A program made the translations under genes and the position numbers. This document shows, piece by piece, positions 21,756 to 33,261 of a stretch of DNA of 64,000 nt. This DNA is from Mucor racemosus (taxonomy: Eukaryota; Mucoromycota; Mucoromycetes; Mucorales; Mucoraceae). Under the pieces are notes generated by a model that saw only the letters and a program-made list of their open reading frames with translations, was not told where the DNA came from and did no database searches. The stretch spans positions 1,674,001 through 1,738,000 of the forward strand of contig JAPEHQ010000008.1 of NCBI GenBank assembly GCA_027405735.1, in the 5' to 3' direction. Numbering within the stretch: the stretch's first letter is position 1; every line of letters begins with the position of its first letter.

Positions 21756-23967
21756 ATGCCATCGTCAAATAACCGTGTCAATAATAGAAACTCTCACAGA
21801 AGGGGTCGATAAACAGGGAACGCTGATGCTTCGGATTGTCTTTCTGCTGCTAATAAGCAGATCAACTATGACATGCAAAATGCCGCTGCTGAGGCACAGG
21901 TAGCTGTTGGAACTCGAGTTGTTGCTGAAAATATTAGAGCACGCAATACAAATCTTGCACATTTACCCAAACAAGTGGAATTCAAGGTATATATGCCAGT
22001 GGTTTTCAGGATTTTGGTTTCTTCTTTATATTATATCATATACATTTGAGCAAAAATTTCAAATTTGACAGTATTATATTTATATATTAAGACGCAAATG
22101 ATCCCTTTAATACCATATACAGTATACATAGATTTTGAGTTAAACACTAAGCTTTCATCCCATAAATATTTAGGATTGGTGTACATCTAATCATTATTCA
22201 AACACATTTGTAACTGAATTAAAGATAGTGAGATATGTGAAAGAGGTTATGGATCGCGGAATGTTAAGTAATTATGTAAATGAGGATGGAACAGTTACTG
22301 TTCGCCGTAGAGGTTATGCCTATGAGGCTTTGAAGCAATACATCAAAGCTTGTATTGACTTGTTCAATAGACAGCAATCGGCTAACATGAATACGATGAA
22401 TATCAGAAGTCCTCGTGGGCCAACATTGAAAGAATTTGAAAGGAGTTTAAAAGGTTATACGCTGAAGATAGAGCAGATGATTTTATTGATCGTGGAATTG
22501 GTTCTATACAAGATGGGCATACCAAAGAAGACTTGATTGACATTTGTCATTATTATTTTGGTCGCCCAAAGATGCAGACGGAAACATTACGCGATAGAAC
22601 AGTTTTTTTGATGAACCATATGATGTTGCTTTGTGGTGACACCTCCAGAGAAATAGAATTGTCTCATATGTTTTCTTTGGAATTTACTGATGAAGGTGTA
22701 ACTCGTTGCCCTGTTTTTGTTTTTATGATCTTGAATGGAAAGACGAATCAAGACAATCAAAAGCTTTATAGTGGTGTAATTAGACACAAGAATGTAAACA
22801 CTTGTGCTTTCGGTGCAGTTGGTTTTTATCTTTTCCATCGTTTCCACATGACAAATGAAAGATTTCCTGATTTTTCGGAGAACAAGAATTGGTTTTCTAT
22901 TAAACTTCGTCCTGGAAGAAGTAGCGATACAACTAAAGCTGTATGCTACAATACTCAATTGAACTCTGTTAACAGGGCTTTTGATGCTCTTGGAATTTAT
23001 AGCTCCAAGAAGACCCATTCAGGTCGTGGTTCTGGAGCCCGGGAGGCAGAAATGGCAGGCGCTTCTCTAGACTACATTCGCCGAGTAGGTAGATGGAACT
23101 CGGAGGCTATGGAGAATAGTTATCTTACTTGTCTTCCTAGGCAAGCAATGAGAATTATTCATGACTTCCCTGAAGAGCATGAGATTTTCAAGCCTGCTGC
23201 ATTTTTGTCTTTTTCTGAGGAATCTTTGTTTGCTATAAGCAATACGACGCCACCTGCAGAGTTGGAGATGAATCGTGTAGTGCCACATATTAATGGTAGG
23301 TTCAATGATTTGTCAGATCAAGTTCAATCAGCTCTGAGAACTTTTGAAAATGGCCAACAACAAGCTGCTGTCACTCCAGCCATGATTGCTTCTTTGGTTT
23401 CGTCCATTGATAATTTACAGGTTAAAGTAGACCTTTGGTCGAACAACTAGCAGACATTATTTGTACCTGTCAACCACCCTCTTGCTGCAACTACTGCTGC
23501 TGTTGCTTCAACCACTATTTCTCCTCATGGATCAGTAAATACTGGAAATGACGGTGGAACTAGTGATAATCAACAACGGGAAACATATTCGCTCAATCAG
23601 AATATATACACTGTTGATATGTTATGGAAAGAATGGACCGTTGGTATCTATGGTAATCCTAGCGTCAATTATATGAATGGTGAATATGGCACCAAATGGA
23701 GAAATCAAAGCAAAGGTAATAATAGAACATGTACAAATGTTATATGTAAAGCTAACTCTTTTAGTTTATTCAGACAGGAAATATTACTCCAAAAGACTCT
23801 TAATCATTAAGGAGATCAATAGTATTTCAGAAGATCAAATCATGTCTTTGGAAGATGCAGTTAAGCAACTTGATGAAGAGAGAAGTTCCAATAATTGGTC
23901 TTTGGACAAATTATCTAAAGCTATCCATACTAAGAAAACTGCTTCTTCTGCCCCCTACAACCACTAA
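21756..23967 (+). pseudogene. Second Crypton-type tyrosine recombinase with Gcr1_C domain, broken
   Basis: Exon 1 (21756-21986) has an in-frame TAA at 21810-21812. Exon 2 starts at 22174 and shifts frame near 22445-22460. The recombinase core continues from about 22450 to a TAG at 23448-23450, and the same frame resumes to 23715. Exon 3 (23774-23967) joins in phase. Core motifs: THSGRGSGAREAE, VGRWNSEAMENSYLT (nucleophile Tyr). The Gcr1_C domain is more complete than in the first copy: TVDMLWKEWTVG, then KYYSKRLLIIKEI. The box-I arginine of copy 1 (LLRGE) is Cys here (LLCGD). Known: Crypton family. It is a related but clearly diverged element, not a recent duplicate of the copy at 1.4-3.6 kb. 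Confidence 0.85.
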
Positions 23968-25052
23968 TGGTACTACTTCATTTACCAATACTATGTCAAG
24001 TAATGAGTAATTTGAATGTTATCAATAAATTTTGTCTCCTTGCTGTAGTAAGTCGAGTATTGCTTTTTTTCTTAAAATTTGAGTAGAGCATATCACATTT
24101 GATGATTTTCGAAGAATTTTCTCGACCGTTTTAAAACGATGTATCATTTAGCCAATAATACGATTACATTCTATAGCATTTTATATTATTTTTTTATTTT
24201 TTTTAATATGAAGAAGTACGATGTATAGCAGGCGTATCAGCCTTTGATGTGAGCATGTGCTGTATTTAGTAAATTAATCAAAAATAAAATGAAAAGATGG
24301 TAGCTAGTTTTTTAAATATGAATATAGCCAGATTTTTTTTTTTTTTTTTTTGTTCGAGTAGTATGAATATTTTAGTAGGTATGAATGTGATTTTTATAAT
24401 AATACATGCCGAGTGTGATCCAGTTTGATACAATACATTTTTGGTTACGGGCATCTAATTTTCTCAAAATGACAAGATTTACCGTTCTCACTGTATACTA
24501 TAATCAACATCAAACACTTTTTTTTGCAGTGATTATCATAAATATCAGGCTTATTCGACTACTATTTTAAGACTTTCTACTTACATAAGGGATTATGTTA
24601 TGTGCACATCCACACACACACACATACACACACACACTCTCTCTCTCTCTTTCTCTCTCTCTTATAAATTTATGTTTATTTGACATATGAAAGACTAACA
24701 TCCGTATATGATATCAATCAATTGAGACCCATAAAGATCATAAAGATGTATAAAAAAAAGTAAGAAATATATATGGCATATCATCTTCATATCTGTGTAA
24801 CAATCATCCAAGAATACATTTTCAACAATTTCATATGTAAAAACTACACATGAATATTGGAATTGCTTTTTATATAGTAAAAAGGGTATTCACGTGTCAA
24901 AATATTTTTTGTGTTTTTTTATATAAAACTAAGCACTAAATGTATTTATATTCTTTTCTTTGTTTTCTTTCAATACATTTAATTGAATTTTTTTTTACAT
25001 GTTAATCAATTACACTCTTAAACAGCAACAATAAAAAGAGAACTTCAATTCA
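23968..25052. other. Intergenic with (CA)n(CT)n microsatellite
   Basis: A compound (CA)n then (CT)n tract occupies about 24606-24662. A 20-nt T run lies near 24335. TATATAAAAC at about 24918 is a possible TATA box for the next gene, 130 bp before its ATG. No gene was recognised. Confidence 0.6.
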
Positions 25053-26058
25053 ATGGTAGACTTTACAAAAGAATTCTACGATTCTGATCCATTGCCTCGA
25101 ACAAGTTGGAAACCATTCACACCAACATCTTCATATGATTCTTGTATAACCGACGAAGGATATCATACAGATGAAAAACCAACACATCAACAAAATAATC
25201 AACAGCATAAACATGACAACGAAATACCCATTTTAAAAAGTAATCGCACCATGTATGTAATAAAAGAAATATCAAGTAAAAATATATTAACTGACAAATT
25301 ACAGCCAAATATCCTATTCACCATTGACTTATACCCTTACATTATCTATAATTTTATTATCTATTCATACCATTTTATTACAACCATTTCCATGGGGACA
25401 CACATTTCCACCTATTTTTGTTCTATTTCATTTATTCTTCCATGTTGCACACTTATCAGCACATTCGTTAAGTTGGTTACAACTTGAACGCCACTGTGTT
25501 GTTTATGGTACATGGTTGTACTGGACTGGTTGGTTACTTGGCGTGTTATTGTTTTCTGAACGTTTAGCAGTAAATTTTACTCATAATTCTTCAACTACAA
25601 TCTTATTTTGGCTTTTAATGTTAGAAAGAAGAAATGCTTGGGGTATCATTGTTTGGGAATTCGTTAGTAGATTAGATCAAAATCTAAACTCCTCATCCTC
25701 TTCTACTACTACTACCCCCTCTGAAAATTTAGAAACTTCAAGGCCACTCAAATTGTGGGAACTTGGGAGCTTTCGGCTTTTGGTCTTTCGTATTTGGTGC
25801 TTGTCGGGTACGGGTAGCTTCTGGGGTTTACTTTATATTGGTCTAGCCAAATTAGATGGCTATGCCTTTAAATATTTGTTACAAATTCATCACATTATGA
25901 AATTGTTGCTGGTCAGCACTATAGGTGGATTCATGATGATTATCTTTTGGAGCTTCTGGACCTTTCAATATAAAGGTGTATTGTGGCAAAAAGAATTAAG
26001 AAAAGGTATCATTGTTTGGTACAGTGATGGTGTTGCTCATGCTGCTGAAGTCTTGTAA
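25053..26058 (+). CDS. Polytopic membrane protein of unknown function
   Basis: Two exons (25053-25252 and 25305-26058; GT-AG intron of 52 nt) give 317 aa. The first 70 residues are polar, with His/Gln-rich HQQNNQQHKHD, and look cytosolic. Then come at least six hydrophobic segments, the first LTLSIILLSIHTILLQPF. Between segments a Ser/Thr-rich loop (SSSSSTTTTPSEN) interrupts. His is frequent in the first helices (HLFFHVAHLSAHSL). I do not recognise the family. The reading frame, intron and codon use are those of a normal gene. It is the only intact gene between the second Crypton and the inverted repeat block. Confidence 0.75.
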
Positions 26059-26678
26059 TTATTAGAAAATATTGTAAATATATAATAAAATTTCAACGTA
26101 CACGAGCAAAAAATAAATGTTTGAGTTCATTGGGAATCTTCTTGCTTGCTTATTACTATTTAGTGTAACTTAATACCTTTTTTTTTTCTCGATCTTGTGA
26201 AATTTAAACATCTGTTATTAAAAAAATAAAGCATTTATAATCATCAAAGATTTTTTTCTCTTGATCTATTTTGATAATTTTCGTAAATTTATACCGAGTC
26301 TCATCTCTAAGCTGTATATTCAATGCGAACATTATTTGTTTTCAAATAAATTGCCGAATGCCCATGTACGATATAAAGAGTTTCAGTACATTATATGCAC
26401 AATTTGTGAACCTAAAATAATCAAAAGGGGGTCATTTTAGCTACTCGTTAGTGCAACAATAGTTTAATGAAATGTGCATAATCAGTTGCACTTTGAAAGC
26501 TCAAATATTATGTTCTAACCATAATTCAGTAGCAAATACACACCGTAACAATGTTGTTGGGGTTTTTGCTACCTGCATGTCGCCTCAGTTTAAGCTTGGA
26601 ATTGGTGGTAAAATTCACTTTAAACCCAGTTATTTTTTAACAAATGTAAATCGAATTGCTTGACCTTTTTTGATAATA
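26059..26678. other. Intergenic, 3' flank of the membrane protein gene
   Basis: AATAAA-like signals follow the stop (for example near 26083 and 26110). A 63-codon frame at 26472-26663 is not supported by any resemblance. Confidence 0.5.
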
Positions 26679-26764
26679 CAGTGCTTCCACTCTCAATTTA
26701 CTAAATGTTTGAAAACTCTGACCATTTGTTTGGATTATTTAGTAAATTGAGGGTGGAAGCACTG
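26679..26764. mobile_element. 86-bp hairpin MITE flanked by TA
   Basis: The element starts CAGTGCTTCCACTCTC and ends in its complement. The arms are 28 bp with one mismatch, separated by about 30 bp. TA lies at 26677-26678 and 26765-26766, as left by Tc1/mariner-type transposases. At 86 bp with arms of 28 bp it would fold into a nearly complete hairpin. It is non-coding and would have to be moved by an enzyme encoded elsewhere. Confidence 0.85.
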
Positions 26765-26932
26765 TAACCCTAAAACAAATAGCATCAGAGTATATTTCGG
26801 ATGTCACCAAACAATAATTCAACATCTAATTTTATATACCATACATTACAGATTAGAATAAATCTTTCTGAATTTTTATTTTTCGATTGTTATTCTGAAA
26901 ATTCATTTTTTCCATCCACAGAATTATAGAAT

Positions 26933-28225
26933 TAATAAAACTTGCTTAATTGGATCAATATTCACGCAGTTGTAAATATTAGTTTATTATTTTGTAAACT
27001 TAAAACTCATTTTCCAGGGCTTAATTTCTGTATTCACAAGATAGATCTAATTGATGGATACTCTGAACTTTTTGTTTTAGCAAAAAACATTGATTTTTCA
27101 TCGAGATAACCAAAATAATAGTTTTTATCACAGCTTAAAACCTATCATCACGGGGTTCAAAAATTTATTTTAAAAAATGGACGAAAAATGATGAAAAAAA
27201 CAAAATCATTTAAATGCTCATGAACTGCAAAGTAACTCGACCTAGCGTATTAAATGGTTTTTGTAGAGTTTTAAATTCTGCATCCATCCAAATAAAAATT
27301 AGACAAACATTCCACATTAAATTGTGCAGAAAATGCAATTAAAATTTTGGAGGTTTTTTGACGATACACATCGCTTTTTATAAGCATATTTAAAATATAA
27401 TAACATGAAATGATGTGCAAAAACATTATCCATCGATTGAGCTATTGCGGAATTTTCTAGCTGCATTTTCTGTAGAGAAAACAAGATTTTTGTCCAAATT
27501 TTTTTCAGATTCAGAATTTGGGATGAGGGTATATAAGGAAAAAATGGAAGCTAGAAATGGGGATACCTTTTTGTACAAATTTTTTATGATATCTCCATGA
27601 AAAACCAATATTTCGTAAAACTCTAAATTGGGTCCAAGAGAGCTCAACGAGTTGGATGACATGAGTAAAAAAAAACTGCTATTCAATTTAACAAATATTT
27701 TGAAATCTACTACAAAAATGCCAAAAAAAAATGAAAAAAAAATAAAAGTGCTCAGAATTTTTTTATATTCAAATATGTTATAGAGCACTTCAAAACAAGT
27801 AAGTTTTATTATTAAGAAGTGTTAGCATAGCTTACTTTTTTCTAGAGATATGAAACCTCAAAGTTTTCAATCCTTTAGCAGTGAAATACGCGTAAAAATC
27901 TGAAACATTAGCAGTGAAAAATTAATACCAACTGCAAAAAATAGGATATTTCCGGACACTTGTTTTCGGATTAAAGCTGAACATCTCAGGTACATTGGCA
28001 TATAATGTTTTCTTGGTGTTATTTGGTGAAAACAAAAAGTGGTGGATCAGGGATGAAAAGTGAGTTCCGGTTTTTGAAAGAAAAGGTAGCGATTTTGAGT
28101 GTTTCGCAAGACATGAAATGAATTTAGGAATAGGTGGCATAATGCTACCAATTTGTATATATTTAGAAGTGTCCATGGCATATCCCAGGAAGTGCATAAT
28201 ATAAGGCTAGCCATAGAAAGGTGGA
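26933..28225 (-). repeat. Family 1 core repeat, copy c (inverted)
   Basis: Core in minus orientation. Its stretch of about 27228-28033 looks identical to the reverse complement of 30142-30955 in copy d (the 120-codon frame 27788-27426 equals 30385-30747 residue for residue). Outside that tract the two differ clearly. Its outer tail (26933-27080) matches the tail of copy a, unlike that of copy d. Confidence 0.9.
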
Positions 28226-29146
28226 CACAGCCTAACTAATAATCACTGAAGTCAGAACTGATAGAAATCCAAAAAATATGATTAACAACGATGTTATTCC
28301 CTGAGCTCCTTTCAAGTCTTTCTGAAAAATGACTAAAGATATTCCATTATGTGTGCCTTTATGTTATGGTTAGTAATAATACTCTATTTGTTACTTACTG
28401 GATGAGAACCAAAATCAAAATATACAGACAGCAGTAGGAGGCCTACAATACAGTTTACATTATTGAATTATTGCGTGCAGAATGTGTCTCTCGTGTGCTT
28501 GTGAAATAAGATATTCATAGAGAAAATGGATTTCCGAAATAGCACTAATAATACTAGAATAGAGAAAAGAAGACGACAATTGCTAGTCTTTTAAAAGCTG
28601 CGCGTAGAAAGGTAAAACGAAAAAAAAAGGTGAGGGGGTGATTAGCTGCGCTTCTAGCCCGGCAATCAAAAGTCCCGAACAAAATCTGCTTACACGAGTT
28701 TCGAACCCACAACCTCTCCGTTTGAACTAGCTGTAAAGCGCATCATAACTCTAGCAACTAGGACAAATGTCCCCTCTATGTTTGCTTTTTTTAATTGCCG
28801 TCCTTCTATTTGCCTGTTATTTTGTTTTTTTTTCTTGATTTGTGGGATATTGAGTAATTTGACCATAGTTTTTTCTTTTGGATATATTACTGCTATTTTT
28901 TGGGTATCAGCTGCAATTTATTTTGCAAAAAAAATGTTTATCCCTGACGGAAATATAAAGAAAACCCTATCATTTTTGCCCTATATCATGTAATTATGCT
29001 TGGTATAATAATGCAAAAGCTGACCTTATTTCACTAGAGAATATAACTAAAGTTTCCAGTAAGTATATAATCAATAGATGCAAAATAGCGCTACGTATAT
29101 TTACAAAAAAAATAATGTAGTAGTAAATAAAACGCGTATATATATA

Positions 29147-29565
29147 CTGTACAGTAGGATTTCACAAACAACGCATCGTATTACGGTTAACCGAGTTTGA
29201 CTGCTTTAACGGGCCGTTTTTTATGCAAACTCGAATGAGGGTATTCGAGTTTCTTCTTTTCTTTTTTTGTTAGCTAAGCTCGAAAACAGGATTGAAAAAA
29301 TACTTCAAGTTGTGAAACTGTCAAATATGCTATTATCAATTCATAATCCCATATTAACTTGACAATGTTGCTATTAACAGCCTCCTTAAGGCAAACCAAT
29401 ACTTGCTCCCACCCCGTTTTTTATCTGGGTTACAAAAGAACGGGCCGTTTTCCAACTCGAATCGAATGGCCGTTTCCGTTAAAACTCGATTCAAACTCGA
29501 ATCGAATGGCCGTTTCCGTTAAAACTCGATTCAAACTCGAATCGAAGCCCATTCCTACTGTACAG
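29147..29565. mobile_element. TA-flanked inverted-repeat insertion in the S segment
   Basis: The ends are CTGTACAGTAGGA and its exact complement TCCTACTGTACAG, with TA on both sides (29145-29146 and 29566-29567). The other S segments lack this insertion at the matching place. Only the terminal 13 bp are inverted repeats. The interior holds an AACTCGAAT...ATTCGAGTT palindrome (about 29225-29252) and a 40-bp tandem repeat. No transposase is encoded. Confidence 0.75.
29454..29548. repeat. 40-bp tandem repeat, about 2.4 units
   Basis: Units starting AACTCGAATCGAATGG begin at 29454, 29494 and 29534. The unit is G+C-richer than its surroundings and contains the inverted pair CGATTC...GAATCG. It is part of the TA-flanked insertion. 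Confidence 0.85.
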
Positions 29566-29671
29566 TATAATAATAAAAAAAATAATTATAATCTATAAAA
29601 GTTACGGTCATCAATGTTAAGAATACCAGATCTCGTCCGATCTCCACAGGAAAACAATGTCTATTAAGTGT

Positions 29672-31245
29672 TAATACAGTATATACTGTATGATAAAAAA
29701 TGATTTTTAGATTTTTTTTTCTATGTAGAAGCCAAACAATCATACTCTATGATATTTATGTAATTATTTTTCTTACTAATTAACCAATAAAACAAATTAC
29801 AATTTTTTTTGTTCGTTCTGTCCTTCACGACCTATTTTGACTTGCTGTAGTACACGAAGAAACTACGCTCGATAAGTTAAATATTAAATTTGAATTTTCA
29901 AAAAAAAAAGTTCATAGTTTCAATCTTCAAAATTGGAGTATGCCTTCTTTCTATAACTAACCTCATAACAAACATTTTTTAATATATACCCTAGACACTA
30001 CTTAATAGAAATAAATTGATCGCATTATGCTACCTATCCCTAAATTTATTTTATATCTCACAAAAGACTCAAAAACGCGTAAAATCCACTGCTTTTTCCT
30101 TGAAAACTGGGTCTCATTTTTCATCCCTGCTCTACTTTTTTTTTCACCAAATAACACCAAGAAAACATTATATGCCAATGTACCTGAGATGTTCAGCTTT
30201 AATCCGAAAACAAGTGTCCGGAAATATCCTATTTTTTGCAGTTGGTATTAATTTTTCACTGCTAATGTTTCAGATTTTTACGCGTATTTCACTGCTAAAG
30301 GATTGAAAACTTTGAGGTTTCATATCTCTAGAAAAAAGTAAGCTATGCTAACACTTCTTAATAATAAAACTTACTTGTTTTGAAGTGCTCTATAACATAT
30401 TTGAATATAAAAAAATTCTGAGCACTTTTATTTTTTTTTCATTTTTTTTTGGCATTTTTGTAGTAGATTTCAAAATATTTGTTAAATTGAATAGCAGTTT
30501 TTTTTTACTCATGTCATCCAACTCGTTGAGCTCTCTTGGACCCAATTTAGAGTTTTACGAAATATTGGTTTTTCATGGAGATATCATAAAAAATTTGTAC
30601 AAAAAGGTATCCCCATTTCTAGCTTCCATTTTTTCCTTATATACCCTCATCCCAAATTCTGAATCTGAAAAAAATTTGGACAAAAATCTTGTTTTCTCTA
30701 CAGAAAATGCAGCTAGAAAATTCCGCAATAGCTCAATCGATGGATAATGTTTTTGCACATCATTTCATGTTATTATATTTTAAATATGCTTATAAAAAGC
30801 GATGTGTATCGTCAAAAAACCTCCAAAATTTTAATTGCATTTTCTGCACAATTTAATGTGGAATGTTTGTCTAATTTTTATTTGGATGGATGCAGAATTT
30901 AAAACTCTACAAAAACCATTTAATACGCTAGGTCGAGTTACTTTGCAGTTCATGAGCCATTAAGAAGTTCTGTTTTTTTGATCATTTTCTGGTCGATTTT
31001 TTGTCAGATCGATTTTGAAACCCAGTTACTATCAGGTCAAGCTGTAATATGAACTATTATTTTGATTATCTCGACGAAAAATCAATATTCTTCGCTGAAA
31101 TAAAAAATGTAGAGTACCCTTAAGTTAGATTAATAATCTTGAGAATACAAAAAAATTAATACCTCAATTAAAGTGCTTGATTTTTACAATCGATTTTAGG
31201 TCAACTTTGGTCAATATCAGGCCAGTGCTCTTATATTCTGATATT
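29672..31245 (+). repeat. Family 1 core repeat, copy d
   Basis: Core in plus orientation, inverted with respect to copy c. From about 30955 it changes to a diverged subfamily shared with copies e and f. It ends at CTTATATTCTGATATT, which is the same end as in copies e (38431) and f (60212). That end is therefore a real element terminus. Confidence 0.9.
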
Positions 31246-31249
31246 ATTT

Positions 31250-32466
31250 CTTTTATATTCGAACAGATACCAATGGTCCATAGAGAAAAAGTACATTGTC
31301 TTTGAATATTTGATGAAGATAATAGCAGAGATGATAGCAATGTGGATTTTGAAGAAGCCAACCAAGAAAAAGTGATGATGGAAATGACAATGACTTGCAA
31401 GACATTGGTAGAGAAAATGTAGTGTTATTCATGATGTCAAATGAAGATTCCTCGTATAACTCTAATGTTGCTCATCCTGAAAGACAGTACAGTGCTGATG
31501 ATCTCTCTCAAGACGATATTGAATGGAAAGTTAATAAAATGATGAAATTGCCGGAAGTCTAAAGAAACACAAATCAGTTAGTATCAAAGGTGCTCGCAAG
31601 CAAAGATTTATTAATGACGCTCGTGTTCTCTCTATGAATAACATATTTTCATATGGGCACCTGGGAAATTACGTGTCAATTTGTGAAGTTGTTAATATTA
31701 TTGAATGTACTCCTGCCTGCCACCGCACAGGCCGTCTAAAGTTAATTCCTGGTTTATAACAAGAAATTCTGAAGTTGGAAACTAGTGCGCTCAATGCTAC
31801 TCGTTTTGTTGTTGATGGCTCATTTGATAATAACTTGGTAGTTGATATCCTTGGTGCTTGTTATGATGCTCTTAAAATATGGAGCTATTCTAAATCAGTA
31901 ACAGAAAACCAATATACATGCCAGCAGGTTGTTCCATTTATTTCGCCTGTTTTCAAGGGAGCAGTGTTCAAGGCCGCTCTTTTCGATAAGCGTCTCAAGG
32001 ATATGAATGTGAAACCAGATTGTTATCTACAAACCTGATCGTTCTAGATCTATTGATTTGTTTGTCTTGGAAGTGAAGAAGCCTGGTGGAAACCTCTCTC
32101 AACAAATCGATAGTGATTATGTCAAGTTATTACGAGAGACGTAAATGATTATAAACAAGCTGGTTGAAAATAATGCCGAGGACCCTGTCTGCTATGGTAT
32201 TCTTGCTGATGGTTATGGTTGTCTTGTACGAGATGAAATTGGAAGCTGCTGGTCAATATAATACCTATGTTTGTATTATCTTTAGAACTTTGAGAGACTC
32301 TTTGGTCTTTGCACTGTTAGACAATGTTTGTAAAGCAATGGTATTTTTACGAGAGAAGATTGATGATCTTTGTTCTAAAATTAAGGAGACCCCCAAAAAA
32401 AAGCAGAGAGGAAACTATTGGACTCGTCGTCCTTTTGGTAAATCAAGAAAGATTACAAACAAGTAG
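31250..32466 (+). pseudogene. Broken PD-(D/E)XK-like protein of a multicopy family
   Basis: An acidic N-terminal stretch (about 31260-31560; NVAHPERQYSADDLSQDDIE) is followed in another frame by KGARKQRFINDARVLSMNNI. Next comes 31775-32030 (LKIWSYSKSVTENQYTCQQV, FKAALFDKRLKDM), then after a frameshift near 32015 the segment YKPDRSRSIDLFVLEVKKPG. D...E-x-K in that order is the core of PD-(D/E)XK nucleases. A later VCYGILADGYGCLVRDE fits the strand-rich end of such folds. At least one frameshift and several stops interrupt it. I associate this type of protein with dispersed multicopy families in Mucorales, but no name can be given. Confidence 0.55.
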
Positions 32467-32643
32467 CTTATTTAAAAAACTGTCCATTATTGTAATTAAT
32501 ATGTACATTGCTCATATTATTAAGTCGATCACATAATACTACAGGATAAAGCACTGCTTTGTTAATATATATCAAATCAAACATAAAAGAAAAGTAAACA
32601 TTATGTGCTGTTAGTTTACTGAAGATATAGAGACACACGAATT

Positions 32644-32898
32644 TTAAAGTTTTTCGTGGACAGGCTTCTTGTTAGCGCTCTCCTGGTTGATACCTTCCTT
32701 TTCTTCAACATCGGCTACTGATCTACAGACAGAAGATGACAGCATACGGAAATGGTATTCACATTTCTCTGATTCAGACATATCAAGAATCTCGTTATTC
32801 AAACCACATTTAATAGTAGCCTTAACACTTTTTTCGGGGCCATTCCAGCAGCGAGTACCATGGTTGTGAATATGTGCCTTGTACAAATCATCATAACA
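32644..32898 (-). pseudogene. C-terminal fragment of glucosidase II beta subunit (MRH end)
   Basis: On the minus strand GTRCWNGPEKSVKATIKCGL is followed by NEILDMSESEKCEYHFRMLS. This is the C-terminal half of the mannose-6-phosphate-receptor homology domain of the ER glucosidase II beta subunit, with the conserved CWNGP and C-EY. The frame ends KKPVHEKL, close to an H/KDEL retention tail but altered. The upstream two-thirds of the protein (calcium-binding and coiled-coil parts) were not found above 32898. It is either a gene remnant or a captured fragment. Confidence 0.65.
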
Positions 32899-32968
32899 AC
32901 ACTGCCTCTAGTAAGCTTACCCCCCCCCCAAATGTATGCGAATACTACCCTTATACTTATTTATTAAA

Positions 32969-33101
32969 TAGTCATTTGAAATTGCCAAAAGCGCAATTTG
33001 AGTTACCTAAAAGCGCGATTTGGTTTAGTCAAATACGCAAATTAGCCCAGTCAAATGCGCGAACTGGGTATTGTAAAAAGCGTCATTTGGCACCGGAGGC
33101 A
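32969..33101. repeat. Degenerate 22-bp tandem array before MOB2
   Basis: Six units start at 32969, 32991, 33013, 33035, 33057 and 33080, so the period is 22, 22, 22, 22, 23. The shared core is GCGC(A/G)ATTTG and A+T-rich spacer, for example GCGCAATTTG, GCGCGATTTGG, ACGCAAATTAG. It ends about 160 bp before the MOB2 start codon, so it lies in the promoter region. Confidence 0.75.
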
Positions 33102-33261
33102 CTGTGCTGTCTATATCTACTATTCATAAATAGAAGCACATGGTCACTCCAATAAGAAAAACAGCTGAGTTTGGTAGGGGTAGATGGAATAGAAACGAGT
33201 TGGCAATACAATATTTCTCATTTTCTTCTTCATATACCCCCTTCGTAACCCGAGAAAAATA

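Larger units (their letters stand above)
28226..29671 (-). repeat. Family 1 S segment between inverted cores, with tRNA-like motif
   Basis: This segment aligns (inverted) with 40013-41060 and 61781-62850, so it is a regular part of family 1. At 28696-28708 the complement of GGGTTCGAAACTC matches a tRNA B box (T-arm). CTAGTTGCTAG (28751-28761, minus strand) sits where an A box would be. The 71-codon frame at 28778-28993 is not kept open in the other copies. A 419-bp TA-flanked insertion lies inside (29147-29565). Confidence 0.8.

Noticed and set aside
24606..24662. Short repeats as a CRISPR array
   Set aside because: They are a dinucleotide microsatellite; a eukaryotic genome is not expected to carry CRISPR and no spacer structure exists.
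28778..28993. 71-aa hydrophobic frame as a small membrane protein gene
   Set aside because: It lies in the S segment; the matching stretches at 40.3 and 62.0 kb have out-of-frame indels.
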